Shown here piece after piece: positions 30,896 through 38,217 of a stretch of DNA of 64,000 nt. Made by a program: the position numbers and the translations under genes. The DNA is taken from positions 62,001 through 126,000 of the forward strand of contig NZ_VLNV01000004.1 of the NCBI RefSeq assembly GCF_009765215.1, written 5' to 3'. Each line of letters opens with the position of its first letter. The stretch's first letter is position 1. This DNA comes from Lysobacter prati (lineage in GTDB: Bacteria; Pseudomonadota; Gammaproteobacteria; Xanthomonadales; Xanthomonadaceae). The notes below the pieces were generated by a model. It searched no databases and was not told the origin of the DNA. It saw only the letters and a program-made list of their open reading frames with translations.

Positions 30896-30981
30896 GCGAT
30901 CAGGATGGGGGGCGCGGCCTCGGGGTTCAAGCCTTGCGGGCGGTTGAGTGCGTTGCACACGCGTACCGGAGGGCCGGAGCG

Positions 30982-31770
30982 TTACTCCGCCGCTGTCGCC
31001 GGCGCGATGTCGCGGATCGCTTCGGCCCAGGTGAACGACTGCTCGATCGCGGCGCCGGATTTCGGCGCCAGGCGAACGCTCACCCGGACCGGGGTGAAGT
31101 CCGCGGGCAGGAACACATCGCCTTCAACCTGCTGGAAGTACTTGAACGAGTACGGCACGCCGGTCGCGCCCGGCTGCTGGCGCAGATCGCCCCAGACCAG
31201 CTTCTGCAGCTTGCCGGCACGGGTGCCCTCGATGGTGATGCTCAGCTCGCCGGTGCTGACCGCACCGCGGTTGAGGTTCTGGGTCAGGGTGGTGGTGAAG
31301 TGCCAGGCGGTGTCGTTCTGGGGCTGCAAGCGCAGGGCGTGCACCGCCAGGCCGCGGCGCTGCGCGGTGCTGCCGACCAGGCGCTCGTAGAAGGCGACGT
31401 CCGCCCGCAGCGCGGCGACCTCCTCGTCGCGCTCGGCCAGGGTGCTCTGCAGGTCGCGATTGGCCTCTCGGCTGATCTGGTCGGAGCGGGTCAGGGTCGA
31501 TACCCGCTGCTGCAACTGGTCGATCTGGGTCTGCTGACCGCGCGCGGCACGCTGGCTGTTTTCCAGAACCACCCGCGGGTCGCCCGGATCGGGCGAGAAC
31601 GCCCGCCACAGGCCCCAGCCGCCGAATCCGAGGGCCAGGATCAGGGCGAGCCCGGCAATCGTCACCCAGCGCGTCTGCACCTGCATGACCGGCCACGCCG
31701 GCGCCGCCTCTGTTGCGGCAGCCTCGGCGGGTTCGTTGGTCTGGGGAGCCTCGGGAACGGGTTGGGTCAT
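30982..31770 (-). CDS. DUF6776-family membrane protein (first paralog)
   Basis: The 262-residue product has a cytoplasmic, Ala/Glu/Pro-rich tail (residues 1-33), one membrane helix (about 36-56), a periplasmic coiled coil (about 70-128, with [39 protein letters not shown] in heptad style) and a C-terminal beta-rich domain ([19 protein letters not shown] and later). It is clearly paralogous to the product at 32311, sharing the order of helix, coiled coil ending FYERLVG and the TQNLN segment. The family function is unknown. The gene lies just beyond a bactofilin on the same strand, suggesting a membrane partner of that cytoskeletal polymer. Confidence 0.75.
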   Translation of the reverse strand: MTQPVPEAPQTNEPAEAAATEAAPAWPVMQVQTRWVTIAGLALILALGFGGWGLWRAFSPDPGDPRVVLENSQRAARGQQTQIDQLQQRVSTLTRSDQISREANRDLQSTLAERDEEVAALRADVAFYERLVGSTAQRRGLAVHALRLQPQNDTAWHFTTTLTQNLNRGAVSTGELSITIEGTRAGKLQKLVWGDLRQQPGATGVPYSFKYFQQVEGDVFLPADFTPVRVSVRLAPKSGAAIEQSFTWAEAIRDIAPATAAE

Positions 31771-31824
31771 GCCGGTCGCCAGGGAATGTTCCGGCGACCA
31801 GCCTACCGCGCCTGAGTGTGACGG

Positions 31825-32232
31825 TCAGCCCAGAGCGGCGTGGGCGTCCAGATGGCCTTCAGCCATGGCATGGGCCTCGGCATGGATCAGGCGACCGGTC
31901 AGGACCGATCCGGCCAGCATCTCGACGACCTGGTAATGAACGTTGCCCTGGACGCGCGCCTTGGCCGCCAGCTCGACACGCTCGCTGGCGTACACGTCGC
32001 CGCTGAGCTGCCCGTTGATCACCACCACCGGCGCGCGAACCTCGCCTTCGATGCAGCCCTGCTCGGCCAGCGTCAGTGTCGCTTTCTGTCCGTCCTGGGC
32101 GATCACCTTGCCGATGATGCGACCTTCGACATACAACCCGCCGCTGAAATGCAGGTCGCCGCGAATCACCACCTGCGGCCCGATCAGGGTGTCGACCTGG
32201 CCAGGCTGCGCGGCCATTTTGTTCTTGAACAT
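31825..32232 (-). CDS. Bactofilin (polymer-forming cytoskeletal protein)
   Basis: Bactofilins are bacterial cytoskeletal proteins that self-assemble into filaments through a right-handed beta-helix and often mark cell poles or sites of wall growth. The 135-residue product consists of the beta-helical core (PQVVIRGDLHFSGGLYVEG, GEVRAPVVVINGQLSGDVYA, QGNVHYQVVEMLAGSVLTGRL) with short tails, including an N-terminal MFKNKM segment that could touch the membrane. It lies between two DUF6776 paralogs on the same strand, with gaps of 54 and 78 bases, so the three probably form one operon. Confidence 0.93.
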   Translation of the reverse strand: MFKNKMAAQPGQVDTLIGPQVVIRGDLHFSGGLYVEGRIIGKVIAQDGQKATLTLAEQGCIEGEVRAPVVVINGQLSGDVYASERVELAAKARVQGNVHYQVVEMLAGSVLTGRLIHAEAHAMAEGHLDAHAALG

Positions 32233-32310
32233 CAGTCAGTGCTTCCGGTTGTTGGCCCGCGCCTGCGGACCGTTGCTGCTATGTGTTGGATGACTCGGTG
32301 GCCGGGTTGC

Positions 32311-33060
32311 TCAGAGGCTGGCAATCGCGCCGCCATGGCTCCAGCCCAGGCTCTGTTCGATGGCGACGTCGCCGTTCTGCAACGACACCCGAACCCGTTG
32401 CGGGGTGAAACCGGCCGGCAGCATGACGCTGCCACCGAGCTGCTGGAAGTAGCGGAACGAGTAGTCCTGCGCCGGCCAGTCGTTGCGCTGGTGCAGTTCG
32501 TTCCAGCCGATCGAGGTGAGCTTGCCGTCGCGCACGCCTTCGACGTTGAAGCGCAGCTTGCCGCGGCTGATCGCGCCCTTGTTGAGGTTCTGCGTCAGCA
32601 CGATCTGGTAGCGCCAGGTGCCGCCGGTCTCCGGCGAGAACTGCGCCGAATGCACGCTGAGGCCCTTGGCCTGTCCCGTGGCGCCGACCAGACGTTCGTA
32701 GAAGGCGATGTTCGAGCGCAGGTCGGAAATCTCTTCCTCGCGCTCGGCCAGCTCGCTCTGCACCTGCTTGTTGGCGACGCGGCTGATCTGGTCCGAACGC
32801 GACAGGGTCGCTTCGCGCTGCTCCAGCGTCTCGGCCTTGTCCCGCCAGTGGTCGAGCTGCACGCGGGTGGCATCGAGTTGCGCGGTCAATTCCGGCAGGC
32901 GGGGCGCGGCGCGGCGCTCGGCGCCGAGCCAGGCAACCGTCAGCGAGGCCAGCCACGCCACAACCAGCACGCTGACGATCAGCGGGCGCCGGTCAGGGCG
33001 CTGCTGGACAATGGTGAAGCGCGGCGGTGGCGCCTTGCGCGGCGGTTTGTTCATCAGCAT
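32311..33060 (-). CDS. DUF6776-family membrane protein (second paralog)
   Basis: The 249-residue product has a short basic, Pro-rich cytoplasmic start (NKPPRKAPPPRF), a membrane helix (about residues 28-46), a coiled coil (about 58-125, ending FYERLVG) and a C-terminal beta domain with TQNLNKGAISRGKLRFNVEG. It aligns along its length with the product at 30982. Two starts (33060 and 33054) are possible. It is the first gene of the apparent DUF6776-bactofilin-DUF6776 operon and is divergent from the DUF4126 gene. Confidence 0.75.
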   Translation of the reverse strand: MLMNKPPRKAPPPRFTIVQQRPDRRPLIVSVLVVAWLASLTVAWLGAERRAAPRLPELTAQLDATRVQLDHWRDKAETLEQREATLSRSDQISRVANKQVQSELAEREEEISDLRSNIAFYERLVGATGQAKGLSVHSAQFSPETGGTWRYQIVLTQNLNKGAISRGKLRFNVEGVRDGKLTSIGWNELHQRNDWPAQDYSFRYFQQLGGSVMLPAGFTPQRVRVSLQNGDVAIEQSLGWSHGGAIASL

Positions 33061-33131
33061 GCGTGCCGATGGCCTGCGCCACCGGATCCCCTGCCCCTAT
33101 ACTCGGACCACAGTCTAGCGAGGTAAAAGCC

Positions 33132-33713
33132 GTGACGGATGCGCACCTGTTCGCAATTGGTGTAGTCCTGGCCTGGCTCGCAGGCATCCGGGTCTACCTG
33201 ACCGTGTTCGGCGTCGGCCTGGCCGGCTTTTTCGGCTGGCTCGACCTGCCGCAGGCGCTGCAAGTCACCGCCTCGCCGTGGGTGCTGGGGGTATCGGGCG
33301 TGCTGGCGACGGCGGAGTTCTTCGCCGACAAGATCCCCGGCGTCGATTCGGGCTGGGACCTGCTGCATACCCTGCTGCGCGTGCCGGCCGGCGCGTTCCT
33401 GGCGGCGGCGACGCTCTCCCCGGACGGCCAACTCGGGGCCGGGGCCCTGGCGGCGGGCGCGGGGGTCGCATTGACCAGCCATGTGCTCAAGTCCGGTTCG
33501 CGCGCCCTGCTCAACACGTCGCCCGAACCGGTCAGCAACTGGACCGCCTCGATCACGGAAGACGTTGCCACCGTCGGCGGACTGGCACTGGTGTTTGCCC
33601 ACCCCTGGATCGCCCTGTCGCTGGTCATGCTGGTCAGCGTGGTACTGGCACTGCTGCTGTGGTGGGTGTGGCGGACGCTGTTCCGTCGCGCGCCACGGCC
33701 GGGACCGGTCTGA
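33132..33713 (+). CDS. DUF4126 family membrane protein
   Basis: The 193-residue product is hydrophobic, with about five membrane segments and the DUF4126 pattern (GIRVYLTVFGVGLAGFFGWLDLP, EFFADKIPGVDSGWDLLHTLLRVPAGA, and SPEPVSNWTASITED). The GTG at 33132 follows GAGGTAAAAGCC and is a better start than upstream options. A TATACT hexamer at 33098 may be the -10. The function is unknown. It stands alone, divergent from the DUF6776/bactofilin genes. Confidence 0.8.
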   Translation: MTDAHLFAIGVVLAWLAGIRVYLTVFGVGLAGFFGWLDLPQALQVTASPWVLGVSGVLATAEFFADKIPGVDSGWDLLHTLLRVPAGAFLAAATLSPDGQLGAGALAAGAGVALTSHVLKSGSRALLNTSPEPVSNWTASITEDVATVGGLALVFAHPWIALSLVMLVSVVLALLLWWVWRTLFRRAPRPGPV

Positions 33714-33784
33714 GAACTGCATCCGGCCAACGTACCGGACATCGCGACGGCTCGACATAGGGCATTTCTCAAACACCCGCACAA

Positions 33785-33815
33785 CGAAAAACGCCGCCGG
33801 AGATCCGGCGGCGTT
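33785..33815 (-). terminator. Terminator after bacterioferritin
   Basis: AACGCCGCCGG/CCGGCGGCGTT form an 11-bp stem with a four-base loop, followed by five T residues on the minus strand. It lies 35 bases beyond the bfr stop codon. Confidence 0.88.
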
Positions 33816-33849
33816 CGTCTGAGGAGAGCTGCGGCGCGTGCCGCCTCGC

Positions 33850-34320
33850 TTACTCCTCGATCTTGGTCAGCAGGTAGTTCTGCTCGCCCAGGCGCTCGAT
33901 CAACGACAGCTGGGTCTCGATCCAGTCGACGTGTTCTTCCTCGGAGTCGAGGATGTCGGCGAACAGCTTGCGGCTGACATAGTCGCCCACCGTCTCGCAG
34001 TACTTGATGGCCTCGCGCAGCATCGGCAGGGCCTCGAGCTCGAGCGCGAGATCGCAGGCCAGCACTTCGCGCGGGTTCTCGCCGATGCGCAGCTTGCCCA
34101 GGGCCTGGAAATTCGGCAGGCCGTCGAGGAAGAGGATGCGCTCGGACAGCTTGTCCGCGTGCTTCATCTCGTCGATCGACTCGTGGTACTCGTGATCGGC
34201 GAGTTCCTTCAGGCCCCAGTTCTTCAGCATCTTGGCGTGCAGGAAGTACTGGTTGATCGCGGTCAGCTCGTTGTAGAGCGCCTTGTTGAGGTATTCGATG
34301 ACCTTGGCGTCGCCCTTCAT
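33850..34320 (-). CDS. bfr: Bacterioferritin
   Basis: Bfr forms a 24-subunit heme-containing shell that oxidises and stores iron. The 156-residue product has the ferroxidase ligands typical of the family (Glu18, the Glu51/His54 pair in [15 protein letters not shown], Glu94 and the late [10 protein letters not shown]), and Met52, the heme-binding methionine. It lies beside a bacterioferritin-associated ferredoxin gene on the same strand, as expected for a storage and release pair, and has its own terminator. Confidence 0.96.
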   Translation of the reverse strand: MKGDAKVIEYLNKALYNELTAINQYFLHAKMLKNWGLKELADHEYHESIDEMKHADKLSERILFLDGLPNFQALGKLRIGENPREVLACDLALELEALPMLREAIKYCETVGDYVSRKLFADILDSEEEHVDWIETQLSLIERLGEQNYLLTKIEE

Positions 34321-34456
34321 GGCTCGGCTCCTTGTGCGTGCAATGGCCGGACTCTACCCCGTTCACGCAAGGCATGACGGAACGCGAATCGAGTGCATCC
34401 GCGAGCAGTTATCAGTGGCAATTGGAGCGTTGCGGACCCTGGTCCGCGGGGCCGCG

Positions 34457-34705
34457 TCAGGCGGCCTGCTGCATCACCGCGAAGGGCAGTTCGCGGACGG
34501 CACGGGCGGCGTCGAGCATCGAACCGGCCATGTCCAGGCAGCTGCCGCAGTTGGCGCCGGCACCGGTACGCATCGTCAGTTCGGTCACGCTGCTGCAGCC
34601 CGCGTCGGCGGCCTGGCGGATGTCGTGATCGGTAACCCCATTGCAGATGCAGACGTACACGGCGGGCTGGTTCTGGCTGACAGCCGGATCGGCTGCGGGA
34701 TCCAT
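34457..34705 (-). CDS. bfd: Bacterioferritin-associated ferredoxin
   Basis: Bfd is a [2Fe-2S] protein that reduces the bacterioferritin core to release stored iron when iron is scarce. The 82-residue product has the four cluster cysteines in the family arrangement (VCICNGVTD and later NCGSC). The frame starts at ATG 34705; family members usually begin at the MYVCICN-equivalent position, so a GTG at 34660 is an alternative start that would give about 67 residues. A close match to the Fur box overlaps the promoter region, consistent with induction under iron starvation. Confidence 0.88.
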   Translation of the reverse strand: MDPAADPAVSQNQPAVYVCICNGVTDHDIRQAADAGCSSVTELTMRTGAGANCGSCLDMAGSMLDAARAVRELPFAVMQQAA

Positions 34706-34716
34706 TCCGCCACGAA

Positions 34717-34731
34717 TGAGAATGATTGTCA
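34717..34731. promoter_or_regulatory. Fur box upstream of bfd
   Basis: TGAGAATGATTGTCA matches the 7-1-7 Fur consensus TGATAATnATTATCA at all but two of its fourteen arm positions. It overlaps a TTGACA hexamer on the minus strand (34727-34732). Iron-loaded Fur bound here should repress bfd. Confidence 0.8.
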
Positions 34732-34754
34732 ATAAATACGGGCAGTGATTTTCA

Positions 34755-35360
34755 TTAACGCGAGCCCTGCCCGGGCTCGGCCCCGCCGGGACCCCTCCAG
34801 CGCGCCCTCTGGCGGTTGCGGGGCTGGCTGCGGGGGTCGTGGCAATGGAATTCAGGGCCCGGCGCCGGCACGGCCTGGGAGCCGGCGACCTGGCGGGCAG
34901 CGGGGGCCAGGTGGTTGAGCGCGCGGGCGTAGACCCCACGCTTGAACATCACCACGTGCGCCACCGGGTACCAGAAGTCGACCCAGCGCCAATTGTCGAA
35001 TTCGGGCTTGTCGGTCAGGTCCAGGCGCAGGTCCGACTCCTGGCCGGTCAGGCGCAGCAGGAACCAGACCTGCTTCTGGCCAATGCAGACCAGGCGGTCG
35101 TGGCGGCGGATCGCCCGCTGCGGCAGCCGGTAGCGCAACCAGCCGGGGGTCGCGCCCAGGACCTCGACGTGCTCCGGGAGCAGGCCGGTTTCCTCGCGCA
35201 GCTCGCGATACATGGCCTCCAGCGGCGTCTCGTCGCTGTTCATCCCGCCCTGCGGGAACTGCCAGCCGTCGCGATGCACTCGTCGCGCCCAGAACAGGCG
35301 TCCGTCGGGGTGCATCAGTACAATGCCGACGTTGGGTCGGTAGCCGTCCGGATCGATCAC
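34755..35360 (-). CDS. rppH: RNA pyrophosphohydrolase RppH
   Basis: RppH removes pyrophosphate from the 5' end of mRNA, starting RNase E-dependent decay. The product begins at GTG 35360 ([15 protein letters not shown], preceded by AGGAG) and is 201 residues long. It shows the Nudix box [23 protein letters not shown] and the later [18 protein letters not shown] and [12 protein letters not shown] segments typical of RppH. An in-frame ATG at 35399 is possible. The C-terminal 45 residues are Pro/Arg/Gly-rich and probably disordered. Confidence 0.93.
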   Translation of the reverse strand: MIDPDGYRPNVGIVLMHPDGRLFWARRVHRDGWQFPQGGMNSDETPLEAMYRELREETGLLPEHVEVLGATPGWLRYRLPQRAIRRHDRLVCIGQKQVWFLLRLTGQESDLRLDLTDKPEFDNWRWVDFWYPVAHVVMFKRGVYARALNHLAPAARQVAGSQAVPAPGPEFHCHDPRSQPRNRQRARWRGPGGAEPGQGSR

Positions 35361-35463
35361 GATGCGGACTCCTGAATTCACTGTGTCCGACTCTGCCATG
35401 CCGTACGCCGGGACGACAAGCTCTGCAAAGCCTGAGCCTCCAGGACCGGGCGTCAAAAGACGA

Positions 35464-35492
35464 TTGACGCGGACCCCCTCGGCATGAATAAT
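35464..35492 (+). promoter_or_regulatory. Promoter of the tRNA-Met gene
   Basis: TTGACG (35464-35469) and AATAAT (35487-35492) are separated by exactly 17 bases, placing the start point about ten bases upstream of the mature tRNA. It is one of the best sigma-70-type promoters in the window. Confidence 0.75.
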
Positions 35493-35508
35493 TCGCGGTT
35501 CACCGCGT

Positions 35509-35585
35509 GGCTATGTAGCTCAGCCGGTTAGAGCACAGCACTCATAATGCTGGGGTCGGTGGTTCGAGTCCACCCATAGCCACCA
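35509..35585 (+). tRNA. tRNA-Met (anticodon CAT)
   Basis: A 77-base cloverleaf is visible. The acceptor arm is GGCTATG/CATAGCC with discriminator A and encoded CCA. The D arm has AGCTCAGCCGGTTAGAGC, the anticodon loop is CTCATAA with CAT, and the T arm has GGTTCGAGTCC. An elongator methionine tRNA is most likely; the tRNA-Ile with a modified CAT anticodon cannot be excluded by eye. A promoter and terminator bracket it. No integrated element or repeated tRNA 3' end is seen nearby. Confidence 0.96.
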
Positions 35586-35600
35586 TTCGGTATCGCAAGA

Positions 35601-35630
35601 AACCCCGCCTCGCGCGGGGTTTTTTGTTTT
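35601..35630 (+). terminator. Terminator of the tRNA-Met gene
   Basis: AACCCCGC-ctc-GCGGGGTT with six T residues and then GTTTT lies 15 bases beyond the tRNA. It may also work on the minus strand for the converging DUF1275 gene. Confidence 0.9.
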
Positions 35631-35632
35631 GG

Positions 35633-36328
35633 TCAGGGGTCCAGTCCGTCCGGACTTGCCTGAGGCGGTCCGGCGTGACGCGACCGGTAGACGACGTACG
35701 ACAGCGCGGCCGCGGCCGTCAGGCATGCCGGAACCAGCAGCGCGGCGTAGTCGATGGCGCGGAACAGCAGGGCGCCGACGACGCCTCCGCAGAGGAACCC
35801 GGAGATGACGAGCGCGCACAGGCGAAGCCTGCGCGTATCCACCGCAAGCCCGCGCAGGACGTGCCCGAGGGAGATACCCAGGTCGGTGAACATCCCGGAG
35901 ACGTGCGTCGTGCGCACGACCGAGCCGCTGTAGGTGCTGACCAGCGCATTCTGCAGGCCACAGGCGATTGCCGCCGCATACATGCCAAGCGCACTGCGAT
36001 GTCCCAGCAGATGCACCGCGGCGAACAGCAGACACGACTCGAGCAGGAGCGCGACGCCATAGCGTCGCCCGAGCTTCAGTGCGCTGTCCTGCACGATGAA
36101 CCCGCTCAGTGCGCAGCCCAGCACGAACGCGAGGATCATGACGCCGAAATGGATCACGTCACCCGGATCGCCATCGGCGACCGCGGCGCCGAGCAGCGAC
36201 GTGGTGCCGGTCAGGTGCGTGATGGCCTGGTGGCCGAAGCCGAGCAGTCCGACGACGTTGATGATTCCGGCGATGAACGACAGCACCCACGCACCTGTCC
36301 ACACCCACCCGGGCAGCCTGGTAATCAC
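35633..36328 (-). CDS. DUF1275 (YoaK) family membrane protein
   Basis: The 231-residue product is a polytopic membrane protein of about six to seven segments with the DUF1275 pattern: LSFIAGIINVVGLLGFGHQAITHLTGTTSLLG at the start and LQNALVSTYSGSVVRTTHVSGMFTDLGISLG in the middle. The function of the family is unknown. The start is GTG at 36328, with GAGGGGG upstream. The C-terminus is a short polar tail reaching almost to the tRNA terminator. Confidence 0.85.
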   Translation of the reverse strand: MITRLPGWVWTGAWVLSFIAGIINVVGLLGFGHQAITHLTGTTSLLGAAVADGDPGDVIHFGVMILAFVLGCALSGFIVQDSALKLGRRYGVALLLESCLLFAAVHLLGHRSALGMYAAAIACGLQNALVSTYSGSVVRTTHVSGMFTDLGISLGHVLRGLAVDTRRLRLCALVISGFLCGGVVGALLFRAIDYAALLVPACLTAAAALSYVVYRSRHAGPPQASPDGLDP

Positions 36329-36536
36329 GATCGGTTGCCCCCTCTACGTTGATGCGACGCGAGTATGAACGGTCGTAGCGCACTTGCCGCGGCGTTCTTT
36401 TTCCGCCGCCATTGCCGCGCAATGCCATCACGGCCTTTTCACGCTTCGCGGGCAGAAATGTACCAGCAATGATTCATCCGACTGAGTAGACGCACGAGGC
36501 AGCGGCAGCTGCGCGCACTCACTAAAGGACGATGGA
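36329..36536. other. Intergenic region before the envelope gene cluster
   Basis: It separates the divergent DUF1275 gene from the envelope cluster and presumably holds both promoters. I see no long hairpin and no hexamer pair good enough to call a promoter. AAAGGA just before 36537 is a ribosome binding site for the small frame that follows. Confidence 0.4.
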
Positions 36537-36695
36537 ATGACCGCCTCACGACACCACACCCGCCCGGCGATCCCAGGCATCGCGCAGGCGGCGGTGACAG
36601 CATTGCTGCTTTGCGCATGCTGCAAACGGGACCCGGCTGCGACGACTCAGGCATGCACGACCGCACTGACAACCGCCGGGGCGAAGGCTCCGTGA
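36537..36695 (+). CDS. Possible small lipoprotein at the head of the envelope cluster
   Basis: This 52-codon frame was judged from context. The ATG follows ACTAAAGGACG at good spacing. The predicted peptide has a basic start, then AAVTALLLCACCKRD, a hydrophobic stretch ending in cysteines that could be a lipobox (LCAC), and a short polar mature part with one more Cys. It lies 79 bases before the DUF2092 gene on the same strand. The Cys at -2 is unusual for a lipobox, so it may be chance. Confidence 0.3.
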   Translation: MTASRHHTRPAIPGIAQAAVTALLLCACCKRDPAATTQACTTALTTAGAKAP

Positions 36696-36774
36696 TCGCA
36701 CCGGTGCCCGCGCGCCCCCGCTGCGCAGGCACGCACGCAGGCGGCCCGTGGCCGCCCCATCCGAGGAGAACGAC

Positions 36775-37575
36775 ATGCGTCACCCCGCGTTGATCACAGG
36801 TCTGTGCCTGGCGCTCGCCGCGCCGTTGGCCATGGCCGCCGCCCCGCCCAACACCGACCCGCCGGCAGCTGCGTCTGCGGCTGCACCGGCCGTCGATCCC
36901 GCGGCCGTTGCCGCGCTGGAGAACATGGGCAAGTACCTGCGCACGCTCAAGGACTTCACCGTGCATGCCGACACCACCATCGAACTGGTGATGGAGGACG
37001 GGCAGAAGCTGCAGTTCCCCGGCGCCGTCGACTACAAGGTGCGCGCACCCGACAGGCTGCAGCTTGACCTGCACAGCGATCGCAAGGAGCGCCAGATGTT
37101 CTACGACGGCAAGTCGCTGACCGTCTACGGGCCGAAGGCGCAGTACTACGCCACCGTCGATGCGCCGCCGACGATCCGCGAGCTGCTCGGCACGGTCGAG
37201 CAGCGGTACGGCATCGAGATGCCGCTGGCGGACCTGTTCCTGTGGGGCACCGACCAGGCGCCGACGTCGGCACTGACGTCAGCGACGCTGGTCGGCCCGG
37301 CGCGAATCAATGGCACGGTCACCGACCAGTACGCATTCCGCCAGGACGGCGCCGACTGGCAGGTCTGGATCGAGCAGGGTCCCAAGCCGCTGCCGCGCCG
37401 CCTGGTGATCACCACCACCGATGATCCGGCGCAACCGCAGTACGCCAGCACGCTGACCTGGAATACCGCCGCCGGGCTCAAGGACAGCGCCTTTACGTTT
37501 ACGCCACCCAAGGACTCGCACCGCATCCAGATGGTCGCGGTCGATGTGGTCGCGGTCGAGGAGAAGTCGCCATGA
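36775..37575 (+). CDS. DUF2092 family exported protein
   Basis: The 266-residue product has a clear signal peptide (MRHPALITGLCLALAAPLAMAAAPP) and a DUF2092 domain. The pattern is LENMGKYLRTLKDFTVHADTTIELVMEDGQKLQF, then VRAPDRLQLDLHSDRKERQMFYDGKSLTVYGP, and a late TLTWNTAAGLKDSAFTFTPP. The fold resembles LolA/LolB-like lipoprotein-binding half-barrels (inference from the alternating-strand pattern). The ATG at 36775 follows GAGGAGAACGAC. Its stop overlaps the next start (ATGA), so it is coupled to the Asn-rich protein. It may act as a periplasmic binding or transport component of the cluster. Confidence 0.8.
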   Translation: MRHPALITGLCLALAAPLAMAAAPPNTDPPAAASAAAPAVDPAAVAALENMGKYLRTLKDFTVHADTTIELVMEDGQKLQFPGAVDYKVRAPDRLQLDLHSDRKERQMFYDGKSLTVYGPKAQYYATVDAPPTIRELLGTVEQRYGIEMPLADLFLWGTDQAPTSALTSATLVGPARINGTVTDQYAFRQDGADWQVWIEQGPKPLPRRLVITTTDDPAQPQYASTLTWNTAAGLKDSAFTFTPPKDSHRIQMVAVDVVAVEEKSP

Positions 37576-38138
37576 GCATCCGCAACCTCACCGTGCTCGG
37601 GTTCGGCCTCGGCCTGTTTGCCGGCACCACCGCGCTGATGGCGGTCAGCTTCGACGTCGACGCGGGCCCGCACGCCCGCGGCGGCGCGCGCACCAGCGTC
37701 AACCACGCTTCGGCGCCGCGCGGTGGCGGTGGCGGCCACGCGGCAAACGTCAATCGCGGTGGCGGCAGCCATGCGGCCAACGTCAATCGCGGCGGCAACG
37801 CCAACGTCAACCGCAATGCCAACGTCAACCGCAACACGAACGTGAACCGCAACACCAACATCAACCGCGACGTGAACATCCACAACGACATCGACATCGA
37901 TGTCGACAACGGCTGGCACAACGGCTGGGACAACCATCCGATCGCGACCGCCGCTGCAGTGACCACGGCCGTGGCGGTGACCTCGGCGGTGATCGGTTCG
38001 ATCGTCTACTCGGTGCCGCCCAGCTGCGTGACAACGGTGATCGATGGCGTTGCCTACCAGCAGTGCGGAAGCACCTGGTACCAACCCCAGTACGCGGGCA
38101 CCAGCGTGCAGTACGTCGTCGTCAATCCGCCCGGCTGA
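37572..38138 (+). CDS. Exported Asn/Gly-rich repeat protein
   Basis: The 188-residue product begins with a signal-anchor segment (about residues 5-26). A low-complexity region (about 40-115) follows, with GGGGGHAANVNRGGG and then repeated NVNRN(A/T) units of six residues and a closing NIHNDIDIDVDNGW. Next come a hydrophobic Ala/Val-rich segment (about 118-142) and a short Cys-containing end with CVTTVIDGVAYQQCGSTWYQPQY, recalling the small domain of DUF6515-like envelope proteins. It is coupled to the DUF2092 gene by ATGA. The function is unknown; the repeats look structural. Confidence 0.7.
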   Translation: MSIRNLTVLGFGLGLFAGTTALMAVSFDVDAGPHARGGARTSVNHASAPRGGGGGHAANVNRGGGSHAANVNRGGNANVNRNANVNRNTNVNRNTNINRDVNIHNDIDIDVDNGWHNGWDNHPIATAAAVTTAVAVTSAVIGSIVYSVPPSCVTTVIDGVAYQQCGSTWYQPQYAGTSVQYVVVNPPG

Positions 38139-38217
38139 GCCGGGCGGTCGCCCATCCGCCGCGCGTGGACGCGCGCTCCGCAACGAACCGTACCGTTTCA
38201 CTGCATAGAGGCCACCC

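Noticed and set aside
35509-35640. Integration site at the tRNA-Met gene
   Set aside because: No integrase and no duplicated tRNA 3' end is visible in the flanking sequence.
37740-37880. Short tandem DNA repeats in the Asn-rich gene, considered as a CRISPR or satellite array
   Set aside because: The repeats are in-frame codons of an NVNRN peptide repeat, without unique spacers.
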